Shown here: in pieces, positions 10,990 to 22,378 of the stretch | Layout: every line of letters begins with the position of its first letter | Position numbering within the stretch: position 1 is the first letter of the stretch | From: Notospermus geniculatus | Taxonomy: Eukaryota > Nemertea > Pilidiophora > Heteronemertea > Lineidae | Reading direction: 5' to 3' | Assembly (NCBI GenBank): GCA_002633025.1 | Contig: NMRB01000698.1 | Coordinates: 194,261 to 258,260 of the forward strand | DNA: 64,000 nt | Program-made: the position numbers and the translations under genes | The notes under the pieces: generated by a model | Database searches by the model: none | What the model was told of the DNA's origin: nothing | The model's input: only the letters and a program-made list of their open reading frames with translations

Positions 10990-11125
10990 TGCGTCTGAAT
11001 GAGCTGAGCAGCGAGAAAGTCCGATGGGACATACATGTACTGTAGTGGTGTTCATTTTGCACATCGCCGTGAATTGGCCGACACCAAAACTGAATCGAAT
11101 ATCAGCGGTCCTATAGGCTATCAGT

Positions 11126-11196
11126 GTGGGCATTTTTGCCAACTTCCAAATGTGGGCATTTTTACTGTAGGCATTTTTACCATGAGCATTTTTACC
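11126..11196 (+). repeat. Short tandem repeat GGGCATTTTTAC
   Basis: Four imperfect units of (G)GGCATTTTTRCC at spacings of about 12-33 bases. It is low complexity with no coding implication. Confidence 0.6.
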
Positions 11197-12537
11197 TGCA
11201 TTCATGTGGATCATGTTCCATGCCTAGTGTTACGGCAACAAGAAAATTTCAACTTTTCAATGCTCATTGTGAAGTTTCGGATGAACCAAAAATGGCTCGA
11301 TGAAAAGCAAGGAATATTATCACCATCCATTTACAACTGAACTCACAGTAGGCCTGCATTGTACATGTAGGTATAGGTTAGCTTTCCCTCAATGCTGGCG
11401 GTGTCGCCTTATGTGGAGGCGTCGGTTCGAATCCCGGTACTGTCGATAGGCATACTGACCAACATATAGCAAACCTACGATTTCTGATATTTAAAGTGAC
11501 TGTGAAACTGAGAACCATGATTGCTGGACTTTTCCAGTTACTTCGGCTCTGCAACCTTCACACGCTGAAGGCGTAGTTCTAGCCAAACCAAGCGACAAAG
11601 TGCACTACACGGTGACCATGTCCTGTAGGCTCAACGTCTCTTAGCACGCCTTCTGTGCAGAGAACAAAAATACCAGACCATATTGGCATGCTGGCTGGGC
11701 TATTTCCACTCGGATTCAATACGCCCATTCTTCTATTATAACAGCCATGTATCTTATCTCATGTCCGATCTTAGGCCATTCAGGTCCAAATTGCAGCCCC
11801 GCCGACCCGAATAAAAATTCTCCCGGCATGATTGACAAATTTTCTTTTCTAAGATCTCGAGAATGTCGGTTTCTGTAGAAGTTTGGTGCGAAATCTTGAT
11901 AACTCCTTGTCACTAGTTCAGTAGAGATTAATTTATTGTCATGTTTTTATAATATGTTTGTTTGTTTGCACTAATCGCAGACGAGTTGTACTCGCAATAA
12001 CTGCTCGCGATTCACGCAGACCCCCGCCATTTTGATCTTGATAAAATTTTTCCTGCAATTTGTTGCACAATGATACCATTCACATCAGTCTGATGTATAT
12101 CAAAATTCTTGTAACATTTCGTCCAACGCATTCTCCCTTTAATTGGGTGCGAAAATATTCACCTTTTGATTCTTAAAGGACCGCGCGACAACAAACAGTT
12201 TGACAAGTACTTAACTTTACAAAGGACATCAAAACGTTTTATTTACATAGGTATAGGGGTGAATACTGTCCGAGTTGCACTTCTGATAGTGATCTGGCGT
12301 GGGCTTACCCATTTTGACAAATACCTTTCCGTTCCCATTAAAAAAAACATACATACTAGCCGTCATGTAGTTTAGTCAACCTTACCGAGGTCAACCGGTA
12401 TGAAACTGCAAAGTTGAGCTCCTCTTCCTTGACAAAACCCTTTTTTCCAAGGACCTACTCGCTGGGCATTTTGAGGGCACTGTTCTCTACGTAACATATT
12501 ACATAATGTTATAGCCAGAGTTTGCTCCGTAAAGATA
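11197..12537. other. Unassigned, no gene or element seen
   Basis: Includes an isolated pol III B-box-like GGTTCGAATCC at 11424-11434 without a matching A box. A possible TTAAAGGACC left end near 12174 has no partner. No exon was recognised. Confidence 0.4.
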
Positions 12538-12767
12538 GGAATCCACCATTGATTTTCAACCTGATTTTGCTTTGCGACTTGCTTTGCAACTGGGCACTCG
12601 ATCGCCAAAGTGGACTCGCTAGACGTGATTTCCACGAAAGTGGCGAAGATGTGGTCAATTTCAGTCGGCAATCGGTCGGCGACCGGCATCAGTTCCTTGC
12701 GATCGTATTCAATCGCAGATAGCAGGTGCAAAGCAAGTCGCAACGCAGAAAATCAGCAGTGGATTCC
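12538..12767. mobile_element. MITE family Y, copy 2
   Basis: A 230-bp element with ends GGAATCCACCATTGATTTTC and the inverse GAAAATCAGCAGTGGATTCC. Subterminal TTTGCGACTTGCTTTGC appears inverted as GCAAAGCAAGTCGCAA. The interior has GTCGGCAATCGGTCGGCGAC. It is non-coding. Confidence 0.87.
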
Positions 12768-13634
12768 CAGCTTGATACGTTGACATACTTCCCCTAAGTT
12801 GTGCTGAGCAACATCCCGGCTACATTCTGCTACCTTTACCATGTTTACAGTGTCATCACACCCCAGATTCATTCATAACTTCACTTTACACAAGATCAAA
12901 CCAAAAATTCCTACACATTTATATTAAAACTCACAATAAATTGAAAATCAAACATTGCACTTAAAGTTAATTAGTAGAACCGGGTTGTAAAACGACCTCG
13001 ATCAACTAAACACAAAGAGCCACTTAGTATATCACACTTGCGGATGACTTTTCCAAGTCGATGTATAATTCAAAGTTACTACAGTTCAATAGATTTCGCT
13101 GTAATTTAACACCTAGATATTACTTTTGAAAAAGCCACGATGGGTTGGCCTCGGGTTAGAACATCTCCCTCGTGCCCACCCGAGTACTTAATTATGAGGT
13201 GATCCGATTGCCTAACGCTGTGATGTTGCACACACAGGCAACGCGATCCCGACCCATCACTCGCCGCGAGCCTCTCAGATCGGGTGACATAATCCATATA
13301 CAAGAACTCTTAAATCAACATGGTTATGATGTCGATTCGCGTACTAAGTTTTTCATATTTTTCATGCACAATACTGGTTGTGTCTGGAACTAATTGCGCA
13401 ACACCTGATGCCCATGTTAGAACGTATACGGCATGCATATTTTTTTCCTTTTTTTACCAAATGCAGTACATTATGGCATGTTACATGTACGTTTAAACCC
13501 GTTTGGAGATGCATCAAACACCGTCCGATCAGTCAGTGACAAGGCAGTGCCCCCGTACACCTCCATCAGCAATGCTCAGTTGGTATGAACTCCACCATGT
13601 TTGGTCTATCACACGGAATTCGCGTCACAAAATA
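12768..13634. other. Unassigned; degenerate tRNA-like stretch possible
   Basis: At 13146-13215 TTGGCCTCGGGTTAGAACAT resembles a pol III A box, and GGTGATCCGATTGCC weakly resembles a B box. The match is too poor to call a SINE. Nothing else was recognised. Confidence 0.3.
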
Positions 13635-13760
13635 GGGACTTTTGGCTCCGTATCGTCGTCGGTCGTATCACGTATGACGTATCGAGCTAATGCATTTTCT
13701 ATTAAAGTCATACGTCATACGTGATACGGATCGACGATACGGAGCTTTTCCAAAAGTCCC
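13635..13760. mobile_element. MITE family O
   Basis: A 126-bp palindrome flanked by TA on both sides with ends GGGACTTTTGGCTCCGTATC and inverse (GGAGCTTTTCCAAAAGTCCC). Subterminal CGTATCACGTATGACGTAT is inverted on the other side. It has a TA TSD. Confidence 0.87.
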
Positions 13761-13765
13761 TAGTA

Positions 13766-13882
13766 GAGTTGTTGTCTATTCATAACTGTTGGGCACCTCA
13801 AACAATTTACTATAAGGCGGCAATACTTGCAATGTACAGCAACAGTTTGGAACCTTCAACAGTCATGAATAGACAACAACTC
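13766..13882. mobile_element. MITE family N
   Basis: A 117-bp element flanked by TA with TIRs of about 24 bases: GAGTTGTTGTCTATTCATAA and its inverse. It lies 5 bases after element O, so the two insertions are practically head to tail. Confidence 0.87.
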
Positions 13883-14784
13883 TAATATGAATTTAGCATT
13901 GGACACAACTCCCCTTTGCTAGAACCGACTTGAAGAAAGTCAGTCTTCAATAGTGAGTCTGACAGTCGATGGTCCAGTCCACCGTTTACAGGAAAACCGA
14001 CAATTCGTCTAACAAATTAAATATGAAATCTGAGTTTGGAGAAACTACCAAACTTAACTACCAAACTTAAAATACAAAAAATGTATACGAAATTTAACTT
14101 TTCATAAGGAAATATATTAAATTTTCAACTACATGTATCAAGGTAATTTTTGGCAACATTTTGCGATTCACCCTGTAAGTTGCTTTTGTCGCGATGCTCC
14201 AAATCGTCGGCAACTTCGGCAGAGTTCCACTTCCCATTCCTTTATTCTTGCTATAAGCGACGCGTCAGCACATCAAAAGATAAATCACTTTCTAATAATT
14301 TCATCCGCTCAATTTCTTTATAAAATTTGCTCTATTTTCCAAGCGTTTATATGTTAAGTTGACGTGACATTGTCTATATCCGCGCCGACATGGGTGGCGG
14401 CCCTTTCGGAAGCCCTACCCTCAGGAGACGCACCCTTAGGCTCATGATCAATCATATGACCTGTCAGGAAAGTCATAGAAATTTGTCTATAAGATATTCA
14501 TATAATTATGCTTGCAGTGCAATTCCGTACCATATTCCGTGCGAAACTAGCGCGAGAATCGTTGGCTAGCTCTCTGTTTCTCTCATTTTAATGCATTTGC
14601 ATTTAATGCATGTAACCAGAAATATTTCTGATGTCACTTACATGTACATGTACACAGGCATGCAGTACAGGACCGCAATTTTTGAACAACTAACTGGCAA
14701 GTCATTACCTGTACAAGTTACTAGACCTACAGGGCCGGGCCCTTTATACATTTCGTCAGCAAGGACCTCTCATCAGTCTCAGAG
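13883..14784. other. Unassigned, no gene or element seen
   Basis: AT-rich, with ACATGTACATGTACAC near 14641. No coding, RNA or TIR signature was recognised. Confidence 0.4.
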
Positions 14785-14910
14785 AATAGTGAGCTTTCGC
14801 AACCGCTCGGTTAGGTCCTACGACTACGTTTATCTATTGTGTGAGTTGACTCGAACAATAGATAAACGTTGTTGTAGGGCCTAACCGGGTGGTTGCGAAA
14901 ACTCACTATT
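14785..14910. mobile_element. MITE family P (TA class)
   Basis: A 126-bp palindrome with ends TAGTGAGCTTTCGCAACC and the inverse GGTTGCGAAAACTCACTA. The arms of about 50 bases contain CGTTTATCTATTGT. The outer GTGAG.TTTCGCAA is the same as in the larger family B. Confidence 0.88.
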
Positions 14911-16094
14911 GACCATCCTTGCACCACTGGAAGGGCAAGTACAAGACCCCACGTGAGGAACAACAACATGAGTAGCTTTGGATGGCCTCTTCGATACTTA
15001 CATGTACCAGGGCCAATAATGCGCCGACTTCTGCCCAGATGGAAAATCTCCGAGGCGAGGTCGCAGTGTTTGGTGTTCATTTGGCTTGCTACTGGAATCA
15101 AGACAATCACACCACTAAACAACAAAATCAACAAAGAACCAGAAGAAATTTCCACCAGATGGCATTTATTTTTCATCCTTTCACAAACATTCAGAAACTC
15201 ACGACTCGACACTAATTCTCAAATAAACCTTTCTAATAGAGCACGCAATGATAGCAAACACGACGAAATTGCATTCGACGATTCGTTTCCAAAATCTAAG
15301 TTTAATTTGAGAAATTTTACGTAGCATTGCAACTTCTTTTGAACTCCGAACAGCATCCAATACGCCTTTGTTGATGCTCGCTCGCTGTATCAAGCGCCTT
15401 GTTGACTTTCGAGGGCTCTTGTCAAATCGTGGCACAAAGTGATCACCACTCAAATCCTCTCACCTTTAAGCACTTCTTAAGTGCTTGACAATTGGGGTAA
15501 AGAAAGGCAAACATGGCTGTGGTTATATCAAAGTCAAATGATGATAAATGCTCGCGAGATGAAATACAGAACGTGACCTTGACTGGTTGTCCATGAATTG
15601 GTATCCATCATGTCCGACAATTGGAGTATGACATATGGGGCATGGGGAATAGTCTGAAAGGCACTGTGTCCCATTTACTATTGTTAGGTTTTAGCCAGCT
15701 GGTTGTGGGCTGTGACTGTTTATTATGTAAACCAGTATCTTGTATCTTATTATAGTCATTATTCAAACTGGGTTGTCGACTGGGATTTTGGTTTGTGTGT
15801 TGCTGTAGCGATGTGGTGCACAGGTATGCCAAGACGTTGTTGCCCAATCAAATTCAAGTTTTTGAAAGCTAGCAATCTATCAAATGTTGTCTACACAACT
15901 CAAGAAAGTAAAAACACATGTAATACATAAATTTTGTATAAAATCATGCACACTTGGGTACACACAACACCAGTACAAATCGAACCATTCACCTTCGATT
16001 CGTGGCAGCCATGTTGGTTCCTGTCGTCACAGGTTAATCAACAGACCAAATTTCAAAATCTCCTCAAAACAAACCAATAGTAGAATATTTAGGT
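14911..16094. other. Unassigned, no confident gene
   Basis: Overlapping open frames on both strands (143 codons on +, 14893-15324; 133 codons on -, 14811-15212) have no recognised motif and partly run through element P. No RNA gene was seen. Confidence 0.4.
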
Positions 16095-16255
16095 CTAAAG
16101 CGGCCCATACACGATCAATATCATTGCACAATATGAGGATCAAAATGGGCAATTTTATTGCCAACATTTCTTCTACCCATCATGCCAGAAGCAAATGCCC
16201 CTATTTTGGGCCCCATTTTGTGCAATAATATTGATCGTGTATGGGCCCCTTTAGG
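16095..16255. mobile_element. MITE family L
   Basis: TIRs of about 35 bases: CTAAAGCGGCCCATACACGA and the inverse of TCGTGTATGGGCCCCTTTAG, continuing into ATCAATAT.ATTGCACAA. The interior includes AAATGGGCAATTTTATTGCC. The ends (CTAAAG / CTTTAG) look like a decayed TTAA-class boundary. Confidence 0.85.
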
Positions 16256-16731
16256 CCTACTTGGATACCAAGGGAAAGATATTTGTAAGGCCACGATTCT
16301 AGCCTAGAGTTGGAGTATCAGTGATGGATGCTGCAGTGTCCCCCAACTGTGTAAAACGGCCAACTTGGAGACGAACCTCCCTTCTTGGTCCATGATCCTA
16401 ATCAAGGTACAGCTTCACTCCATCACCTTGCCACCGCAGCCGGAAGGCACGGAAGAAATACCAACATGTTTACCTTAGAAAGTCAAACAGAAGCCAATTT
16501 CATTTATCGACAATGGACTCCGAGTGGACCATTGCCTTGGATGACTATTAATCTTCAACTACAATGGGTTTATTTGCAGTAGAGGGACAGGGGAGGTCAA
16601 GTCCTGATTACAAAGATGGGAACATGCCGATGATAAACTGTCCTTATTTAAATTGACTCCGGGCTATTACCCCCTTGACCAAATAAAATTCGGCCGGTTA
16701 CATCTCAGAAACAGGTCGTTTTAGAATAAAT

Positions 16732-17052
16732 TATTTTTTATGATATTTTAAGAATAAGAAAGGCCAATGTCACGTTTTCCATACGTTTATTACGGAGGTT
16801 TAGAAATCAAACGATAAACGTAAACTTTACGACAACGTTATTTTTCATACTACACATTAACCAGATTTTATGTTGCATTTTCGGTACAAAAATAACGTTG
16901 TCGTTAACGTTTACGTTTATCATTTGATTTCTAAACCTCCCCATTATTCTGCAACCTACGCACTTTTGAGAAGAATTTTTTATGATATTTTAAGAATAAG
17001 AAAGGCCAATGTCAGATTTTCCATAAGTTTCGTATTCTGCAACCTACGCCCA
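16732..17052. repeat. Tandem duplication, first copy split by family A
   Basis: The unit TTTTTTATGATATTTTAAGA, then AGGCCAATGTCA.G.TTTTCC, then TATTCTGCAACCTACGC occurs twice. The first copy (16732-16792 plus 16943-16962) is interrupted by a family A element. The second (16976-17049) is intact and acts as an unoccupied reference. Confidence 0.85.
16793..16941. mobile_element. MITE family A, copy 3
   Basis: A 149-bp palindrome with ends CGGAGGTTTAGAAATCAAAC and inverse, inserted in the first unit of a tandem duplication. The left flank is TA; the right flank is CA, a probable single-base decay of the TSD. Confidence 0.9.
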
Positions 17053-18577
17053 TGACCTTTGCACTAATATCAGTACCTGTATTTCTGAAAACCAATGATT
17101 AATACCTAGGAATAGCTTAAGGTTATTTTGACGAATTCCCTCTGTAAGTCATGGTGCTACTATCAAACATAAACCCACGCGTTTATTGTCTTTTCTATGT
17201 CAATTTCTTTTCTGAAATCAATATAAAACAACCAGAAATATTATATGTACATGTACACATGTACATACGCCGTTCATAACCAACCTTGTGATATTTTGTT
17301 CAACATAATAGCTGAAAATAACAGACATACCGGTACATGTATTCCATGTATTTGGCTGTACTTTCATGAATGCATTGTTTTAACACTGCAGCGGTAGGGC
17401 CAATAGCAAACTTGCCACAGTCCGACCACTGCATAAGTAGTGTTAAAGGGACCCTACAACCAGCTTGCTGTTAGGCTACTAACAGTACAGCCACTACACA
17501 ACAGGGGGCGCTAGTAACCATGAACTCATGAATTGCATGAATTGACTTGGCTTCACAATAGGGCTTTCCCCAGCCAGTAGGCCCATTTTGCCAACACAAC
17601 TAGGGTCTGACAAGACACGACTGTTCTGACAGTTGTCCAATGGACCACTGATGCTGGTTAGGCCTACAATTTAGTGTAAGTGGTCTTGACCGGTAATCTC
17701 TGACGAGATCGCAGAATTCCTATCCACTTTCATCATCTTTTTCACAAAAAACAAGAAACAACAACAGAAAAAAAGACATCAATAAAACATGTTTAGTAAC
17801 GCACTGTTTTGAAGTCACAAAAACGTCTCTGACGAATTCTTTGTGCTCGGATTTCCTCCCCAAATGCACCAATTGCATCAAAGGATTTTGATTTCGTCTT
17901 GAAATGTGATATCTTCTATTTATGCGTTCAGTATTTTGATTTGACAGTCCGATATTTTCTCTTTCTATTTACTGTGTTCTAAGTTTTTATAATTGCTAAG
18001 TGGCCTCGCCGTGCCGTCTCATTATATATGCAGACGCGCCACCTCTGCCATTCGCTACCCACTTCGAGGCTGCAGGAACTTAGCCTGTGGAGACACCTCA
18101 CCTGGGATATCAGGTGTACAAAACCAATTGCCTCATGTAGCAATGGCGAAGTAAAAGTGGGTTTTGTTTCAAGACAAGAATAATGCACTGAACAATGCAT
18201 CATGTATGTATTTCTTGTGCATATTAAAAGAGGCATTTGTATAGTAACATGGAATGGACTGAAAAGAGGTTTCGACGGATGGCGTTCGGAAATTGGATAA
18301 TTCTTCAAATCTCGTATTAAGTCTCGGGAGAGTTGCCATTCTAGCTCTCTACGGTCGGGCTGTGTGGTAACGACGGCGTTACGCGTGACGCCATAATAAA
18401 ATAATTGGTTTGATCTGATAGAGCGTTATGTGAATGTAACGTTATCTGACGAAGTGAGAAAATATGATATCAATTCGCTGCGAGGTTGTCACAGGTGCTT
18501 GGGCGGAGGTTCAAAGAAATCACAATGACTTTGTGTTCTGCAAATATGCGCTGCCATAAAATGCCAATTATGAAAAG
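17053..18577. other. Unassigned, no gene or element seen
   Basis: AT-rich. TTAAAGGGACCC at 17446 looks like a TTAA-class left end, but no matching right end was found. A 109-codon frame on - (17979-18308) shows no family motif. Confidence 0.4.
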
Positions 18578-18696
18578 TACTGATATTCATAAAAGCTAGC
18601 AAATGCTTTTACTTCAAGTTTTGTACTACATTTACATTGGACCTCGCTGTGCATATCTTAAGGAAAAGCATTTGCTAACTTTTATAAATACCAGCC
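18578..18696. mobile_element. MITE family H, copy 4
   Basis: A palindrome starting TACTGATATTCATAAAAGC and ending TTTTATAAATACCAGCC, with GCTAGCAAATGCTTTTACTT arms and the TACATTTACATTGGACCTCG centre. It abuts copy 5. Confidence 0.86.
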
Positions 18697-18825
18697 AATG
18701 GGTCATATGAATAAAGACTTGTACATGTAAATGCTTTTACTTGAATTTTGCAATACAAATGCACTAGGAAATGCTGTACAAATTTGAAGCAAAAGCATTT
18801 GCTAACTTTTATGAATACCAGCCAA
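18697..18825. mobile_element. H/H' hybrid MITE
   Basis: The left end CAATGGGTCATATGAATAAA is that of the H' subfamily (also at 59015). The right end GCTAACTTTTATGAATACCA is that of family H. The centre ACAAATGCACTAGGAAATGC follows H'. It appears to be recombinant or a mixed-end element. Confidence 0.8.
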
Positions 18826-20084
18826 TAACTCTGAAATGTTCTTTTTACTTTGTTTCCAAATTGCACAAATTTCATCTGTACTTTATCTACGGTGCACCAA
18901 ATTAGAAGAAAATAGTCGATGTTTATTATATTATGTGAAACCTTTCATCTGCTTTCCCTGGGCTTCCATATTTGATATCTTAATCGGAAAAATGCGGTCA
19001 AAAATTCATTTCTTTACTAGTGGATAATTCCATTCACAAATATTTATCTGAAAAATTAATATCTTGTAAAACATCTTAACCACAACTATGTTGGTGAAAA
19101 AAAATTGAACATTTGGCGACGAATTAACGACATGATGGTCTAGTTTGATGTTGCAACATTTCTTCGGGTTGAAAGGCATAAAAACTCCTCTGATGTCGTG
19201 TAGAAATCTGTAATTTTGGTGAAAAACCACGTAGCACCGGTGATTTTCACAGCACGTTCTCAATTGCTTCGAAAGGCACACAAAACCATTGTTCATTAAG
19301 CGTTTTAACTTTTTAATTCTACAAATGATATGATTTTAGATGGTACAAACGCTTTTGAAGTGCCTTAACAATCCCAAACGATGACTTTTCGCTTTGTTGC
19401 AAAGATTTTCCGATTTTGACACCGTACACCACTCATTCTGCGGGCGCTTAAAATAACTCCAGGTGTTGAGTTGGCAGGAGAGTTCCAACTCAATGCATGC
19501 CGCTGTGTCGGAAGAACGAAATCTCGGATTTCCTCGCGCCATGACTGCGCGGTAACGCGAGACGCTGCGTTTCAGCCATACCTGCGTTAACCTGATACAT
19601 CATAATTTGGCAGGCGATCGCTCCCGGTTCACCGCGGGGGGTGCGGATCTGGGACTAAAAGCCGATCTTCCAGTAGTGCAACACCCCCGGCGAATCTTAA
19701 CACATTGTTTTCCCCTACCAAGATGAAAAAGCGGGCGCATAACCTCTGAGAAAGGAATGCAAAAGTGAATATTGTTTTGGAAGTCTCTGCGGGTTTCAAC
19801 ATAACGAAATCACATTTGCATGGCAGTGAAGGCAAGTGGAAGTAATGGATGTGTTTGGACTGTAGTCCATATGTCGGGGACCGGAAAATTTCAAACACTG
19901 CGCAGAGGAAAAAAGATACTGCTTGAATTCGCTACTGACTAGAACGTCATTAGGTAAAGTCAATATACAGCGGGTTATTGACATGATTGTTCAGTTTTTT
20001 ATGGAGAAAAGTGTGCAGGAATATGGTGACATTCACGTTGCGCTGATGTCTACGTTTGTAACAATGTGGTAGCTACTGCCAATA
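18826..20084. other. Unassigned, no gene or element seen
   Basis: Several short frames on both strands (for example 19006-19296 on -) have no recognisable domain. A GC-richer patch lies at 19480-19700. Confidence 0.4.
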
Positions 20085-20693
20085 GTGAGGTTTCGCAAAC
20101 CTGACGAAACACGAAGTACGAAATACGAAATTCAACTTCACATCCAGGACCTAATGTATTTCTGGAGATGGTTACTACCACAAATGTCCCTGATGCCAGT
20201 GCGTCTTTTAGCATATCATGTAAGGCCGAGAGAGTTATGGTGCATCTTGAATTTTTAAATTTTCACTTCGTATCTACGAAGTGGAAACGAAAGATAAATA
20301 AATTTCAAATTTTAATATACACCGTACTCTATCGGTCTAACGTCATACGCTAAAAGACACTCTTGCAGCAGGCGATATTTGTGGTACCAACATACTGTGG
20401 TGTCGGAGTTATGCCGGATTCGACTCCATATCCACCCATTGGTTCTCGGGAATTTGGGGTTCGGCCTGTGGACTGAAATTGTGTGGGCGGATATGAATGA
20501 TCCTGAGACATGCCCCGATATCAAATCATTTTTGTTTGGGCTATACCTTCCCTAAAAGTACGGCTAGGCCTGACCGCCCCCAGTCCAGCATAACTCCGAC
20601 ACCACAGTATATTCTGAAATACATTACGTCATGGAAATGAAGTCCAATTTCGTATTTCGTACTTCCTGTTTCGTCAGATTTGCGAAACCTCAC
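20085..20693. mobile_element. MITE family B, copy 1, carrying nested element C
   Basis: Host ends are GTGAGGTTTCGCAAACCTGA and TCAGATTTGCGAAACCTCAC, with TA on both sides. The arms contain ACGAAGTACGAAATACGAAA. The centre is a perfect hairpin CACTTCGTATCTACGAAGTG. Without the insert the element is about 395 bp, like copies at 50287 and 62031. The right arm is interrupted by element C after GTGGTACCAACA. Confidence 0.92.
20395..20607. mobile_element. MITE family C, nested in family B
   Basis: A 213-bp element with TIRs CTGTGGTGTCGGAGTTATGC and inverse, bounded by TA on both sides. The host sequence resumes with TTCTGAAATACATTACGTCA, matching uninterrupted B copies at 61168 and 62324. It has no coding potential. 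Confidence 0.92.
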
Positions 20694-21198
20694 TAATAAC
20701 AAGTAAAAACAGTTACGAATACACTCCTACACGTACAAAGGGTTAAAACGTCTTCTGAAATGTACGAGACAATAGGATACGGCATAAGAGGAACAATCAT
20801 CTTCTGTCTGAATCATTGCTTCCGATCGACTGTGATTCCTTTCAACCAAAATTACGGGGTAGACCCCAGAAGTCGACATGACTCAGCAAAATTGATGCGA
20901 CGTAAAGAAAACGTCGCTCTGTCATCGCTTGAAAACACTGTCGAAATTAGGCGGAAGACTGACAGAAAATTATACGGTGGAGGTTAATTAGTCAATTTGA
21001 TGGTCTGATAGATCGTGACGCATGATTCGGGGTAACTTGAACTGGTCAAGTCGTGTAATCACTGTACGTAATGCACTGTCATTTTCCGTCTTGTCTCGAT
21101 GCATTGTGGATTTGACGAGTGTGTTATGTGGCCAATGTATTTGCAATTCATTGACACGTTCATGGGACTGGGGACAAGCATTCGTGTCGTAGCTATGG
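20694..21198. other. Unassigned, no gene or element seen
   Basis: A 75-codon frame on + (20760-20987) has no recognisable domain. No RNA gene or TIR pair was seen. Confidence 0.4.
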
Positions 21199-21318
21199 GC
21201 TGGTATTCATTCAAACGTTAGCAAATGCTTTTACTTTAGATTTGCACAGCAATGTCCAATGTAAATGTACTGCAAAACTTGAAGTAAAAGCATTTGCTAC
21301 ATTTTATGAATATCAGCC
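21199..21318. mobile_element. MITE family H, copy 6
   Basis: Ends GGCTGGTATTCATTCAAACG and ATTTTATGAATATCAGCC, with GCAAATGCTTTTACTTTAGA arms and the centre CAATGTCCAATGTAAATGTA, which is the inverse of the usual centre. It is therefore in the opposite orientation to copies 1-4. Confidence 0.85.
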
Positions 21319-22022
21319 AATGTCTTCTTCAAGCAAGATGGCTGACCTTAGAGGAAAATATGGCAGGGGCACGCATTTTCGTGTAAACACAAGCTCTGAT
21401 TTTAATCTCAACATTACAAGGGTTCAGTTTTTAGGCCCCCAACAGAAACCCTACCCTGACTGAAGCGTGCAATGCGTAAGGGTTGCACAGAGCACCCCCC
21501 TCCCCCAGAAACCTGCCATTTCCATTTGGCTGAGGCACTGACGCAATACAAGCCAAAAGATTTACTGACGCCCTCCATTTTCTCGGAAAAAAGTTCGGCA
21601 AATCATCAGCGCTTTAGTCTCAGACCCTTAACTCCTTGTTAACAACAAAAGGCTGCTTTTGGCTTTTTAACATCGCCCCAGGATCGCTACTTAGGAAGTA
21701 TGACATCCTAACAATGCCGACTCAAACTGCCTCATCAGCCATTTCAGTATTCGACAGCTACTTCCGGTTCTGGGAGGGCACCCGGAAATGTCAACAGTGA
21801 CGTCTGCGAACGATGTTACGTGATTTTGAATGGCGTGAGGTCGTAACGAGGGTGACACGCAGTCGTTTGACGAAAGGTCAATAAGGAAAAATCACTAGAT
21901 GTGACTTTATATAGCAATGAAGGGTTATAGAACACAGCTATTGATTTTCAAGGTGAATGTGTAGTGCAATTCGGTACTGACGAAGTGATTTTTCAGGATG
22001 ACACTTAATATAAGTTCTTTTT
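21319..22022. other. Unassigned, no gene or element seen
   Basis: Mixed composition including a C-rich run near 21490. No exon or element was recognised. Confidence 0.4.
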
Positions 22023-22290
22023 GGGGAGCCACGGTGGTGTAGTGGTTCGGCTCTCCGACTAGCGGTCAGGGGGTCCCGGGTTCAAATCCCACCGGGCGTG
22101 AGACTTTGGGCAAGTCTCTTTACCTCACCGGCCTCTCTCCACCCATGTGTGTAAATGGGTACCGGTCGGAAATGCTCGGATTGTAGCGCTGAATGAGCAG
22201 CTCAACTGAGTTCTACTGAAAGGTTTCAGGATAGACTGGGGTTAAAGTGTAAAGTCGGATGACACCTCTACCGTTGTTGATATCAGACTA
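22023..22290 (+). mobile_element. tRNA-derived SINE with CORE-like body, copy 1
   Basis: The head GGGGAGCCACGGTGGTGTAG is tRNA-like. Pol III A box TGGTGTAGTGG lies at 22035-22045 and B box GGTTCAAATCC at 22079-22089. The body GACTTTGGGCAAGTCTCTTT followed by TGTAAATGGGTACC resembles the CORE domain of MIR-type SINEs. A 3' portion of about 130 bases is shared with the second copy at 48976. It is a non-coding retroposon that depends on a LINE partner. The CORE assignment is from memory of the motif. Confidence 0.88.
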
Positions 22291-22378
22291 GGAACCTAAA
22301 CTTGTTTTTAACTTTCGTAGTTTTCCTTCTTTGCCAGGCAAATGGACCAAACCTGCAGTTGTAAGTTCCAGACACCTA

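Noticed and set aside
11424-11434. Isolated B box GGTTCGAATCC
   Set aside because: No A box at the proper distance and no tRNA fold; probably chance or a remnant.
13146-13215. Possible tRNA-like or SINE-like segment
   Set aside because: The A-box match is fair, but the B box is poor and no second copy exists in the window.
14811-15324. Overlapping 143- and 133-codon frames on opposite strands
   Set aside because: Antisense overlap and partial derivation from palindrome P; no domain was seen.
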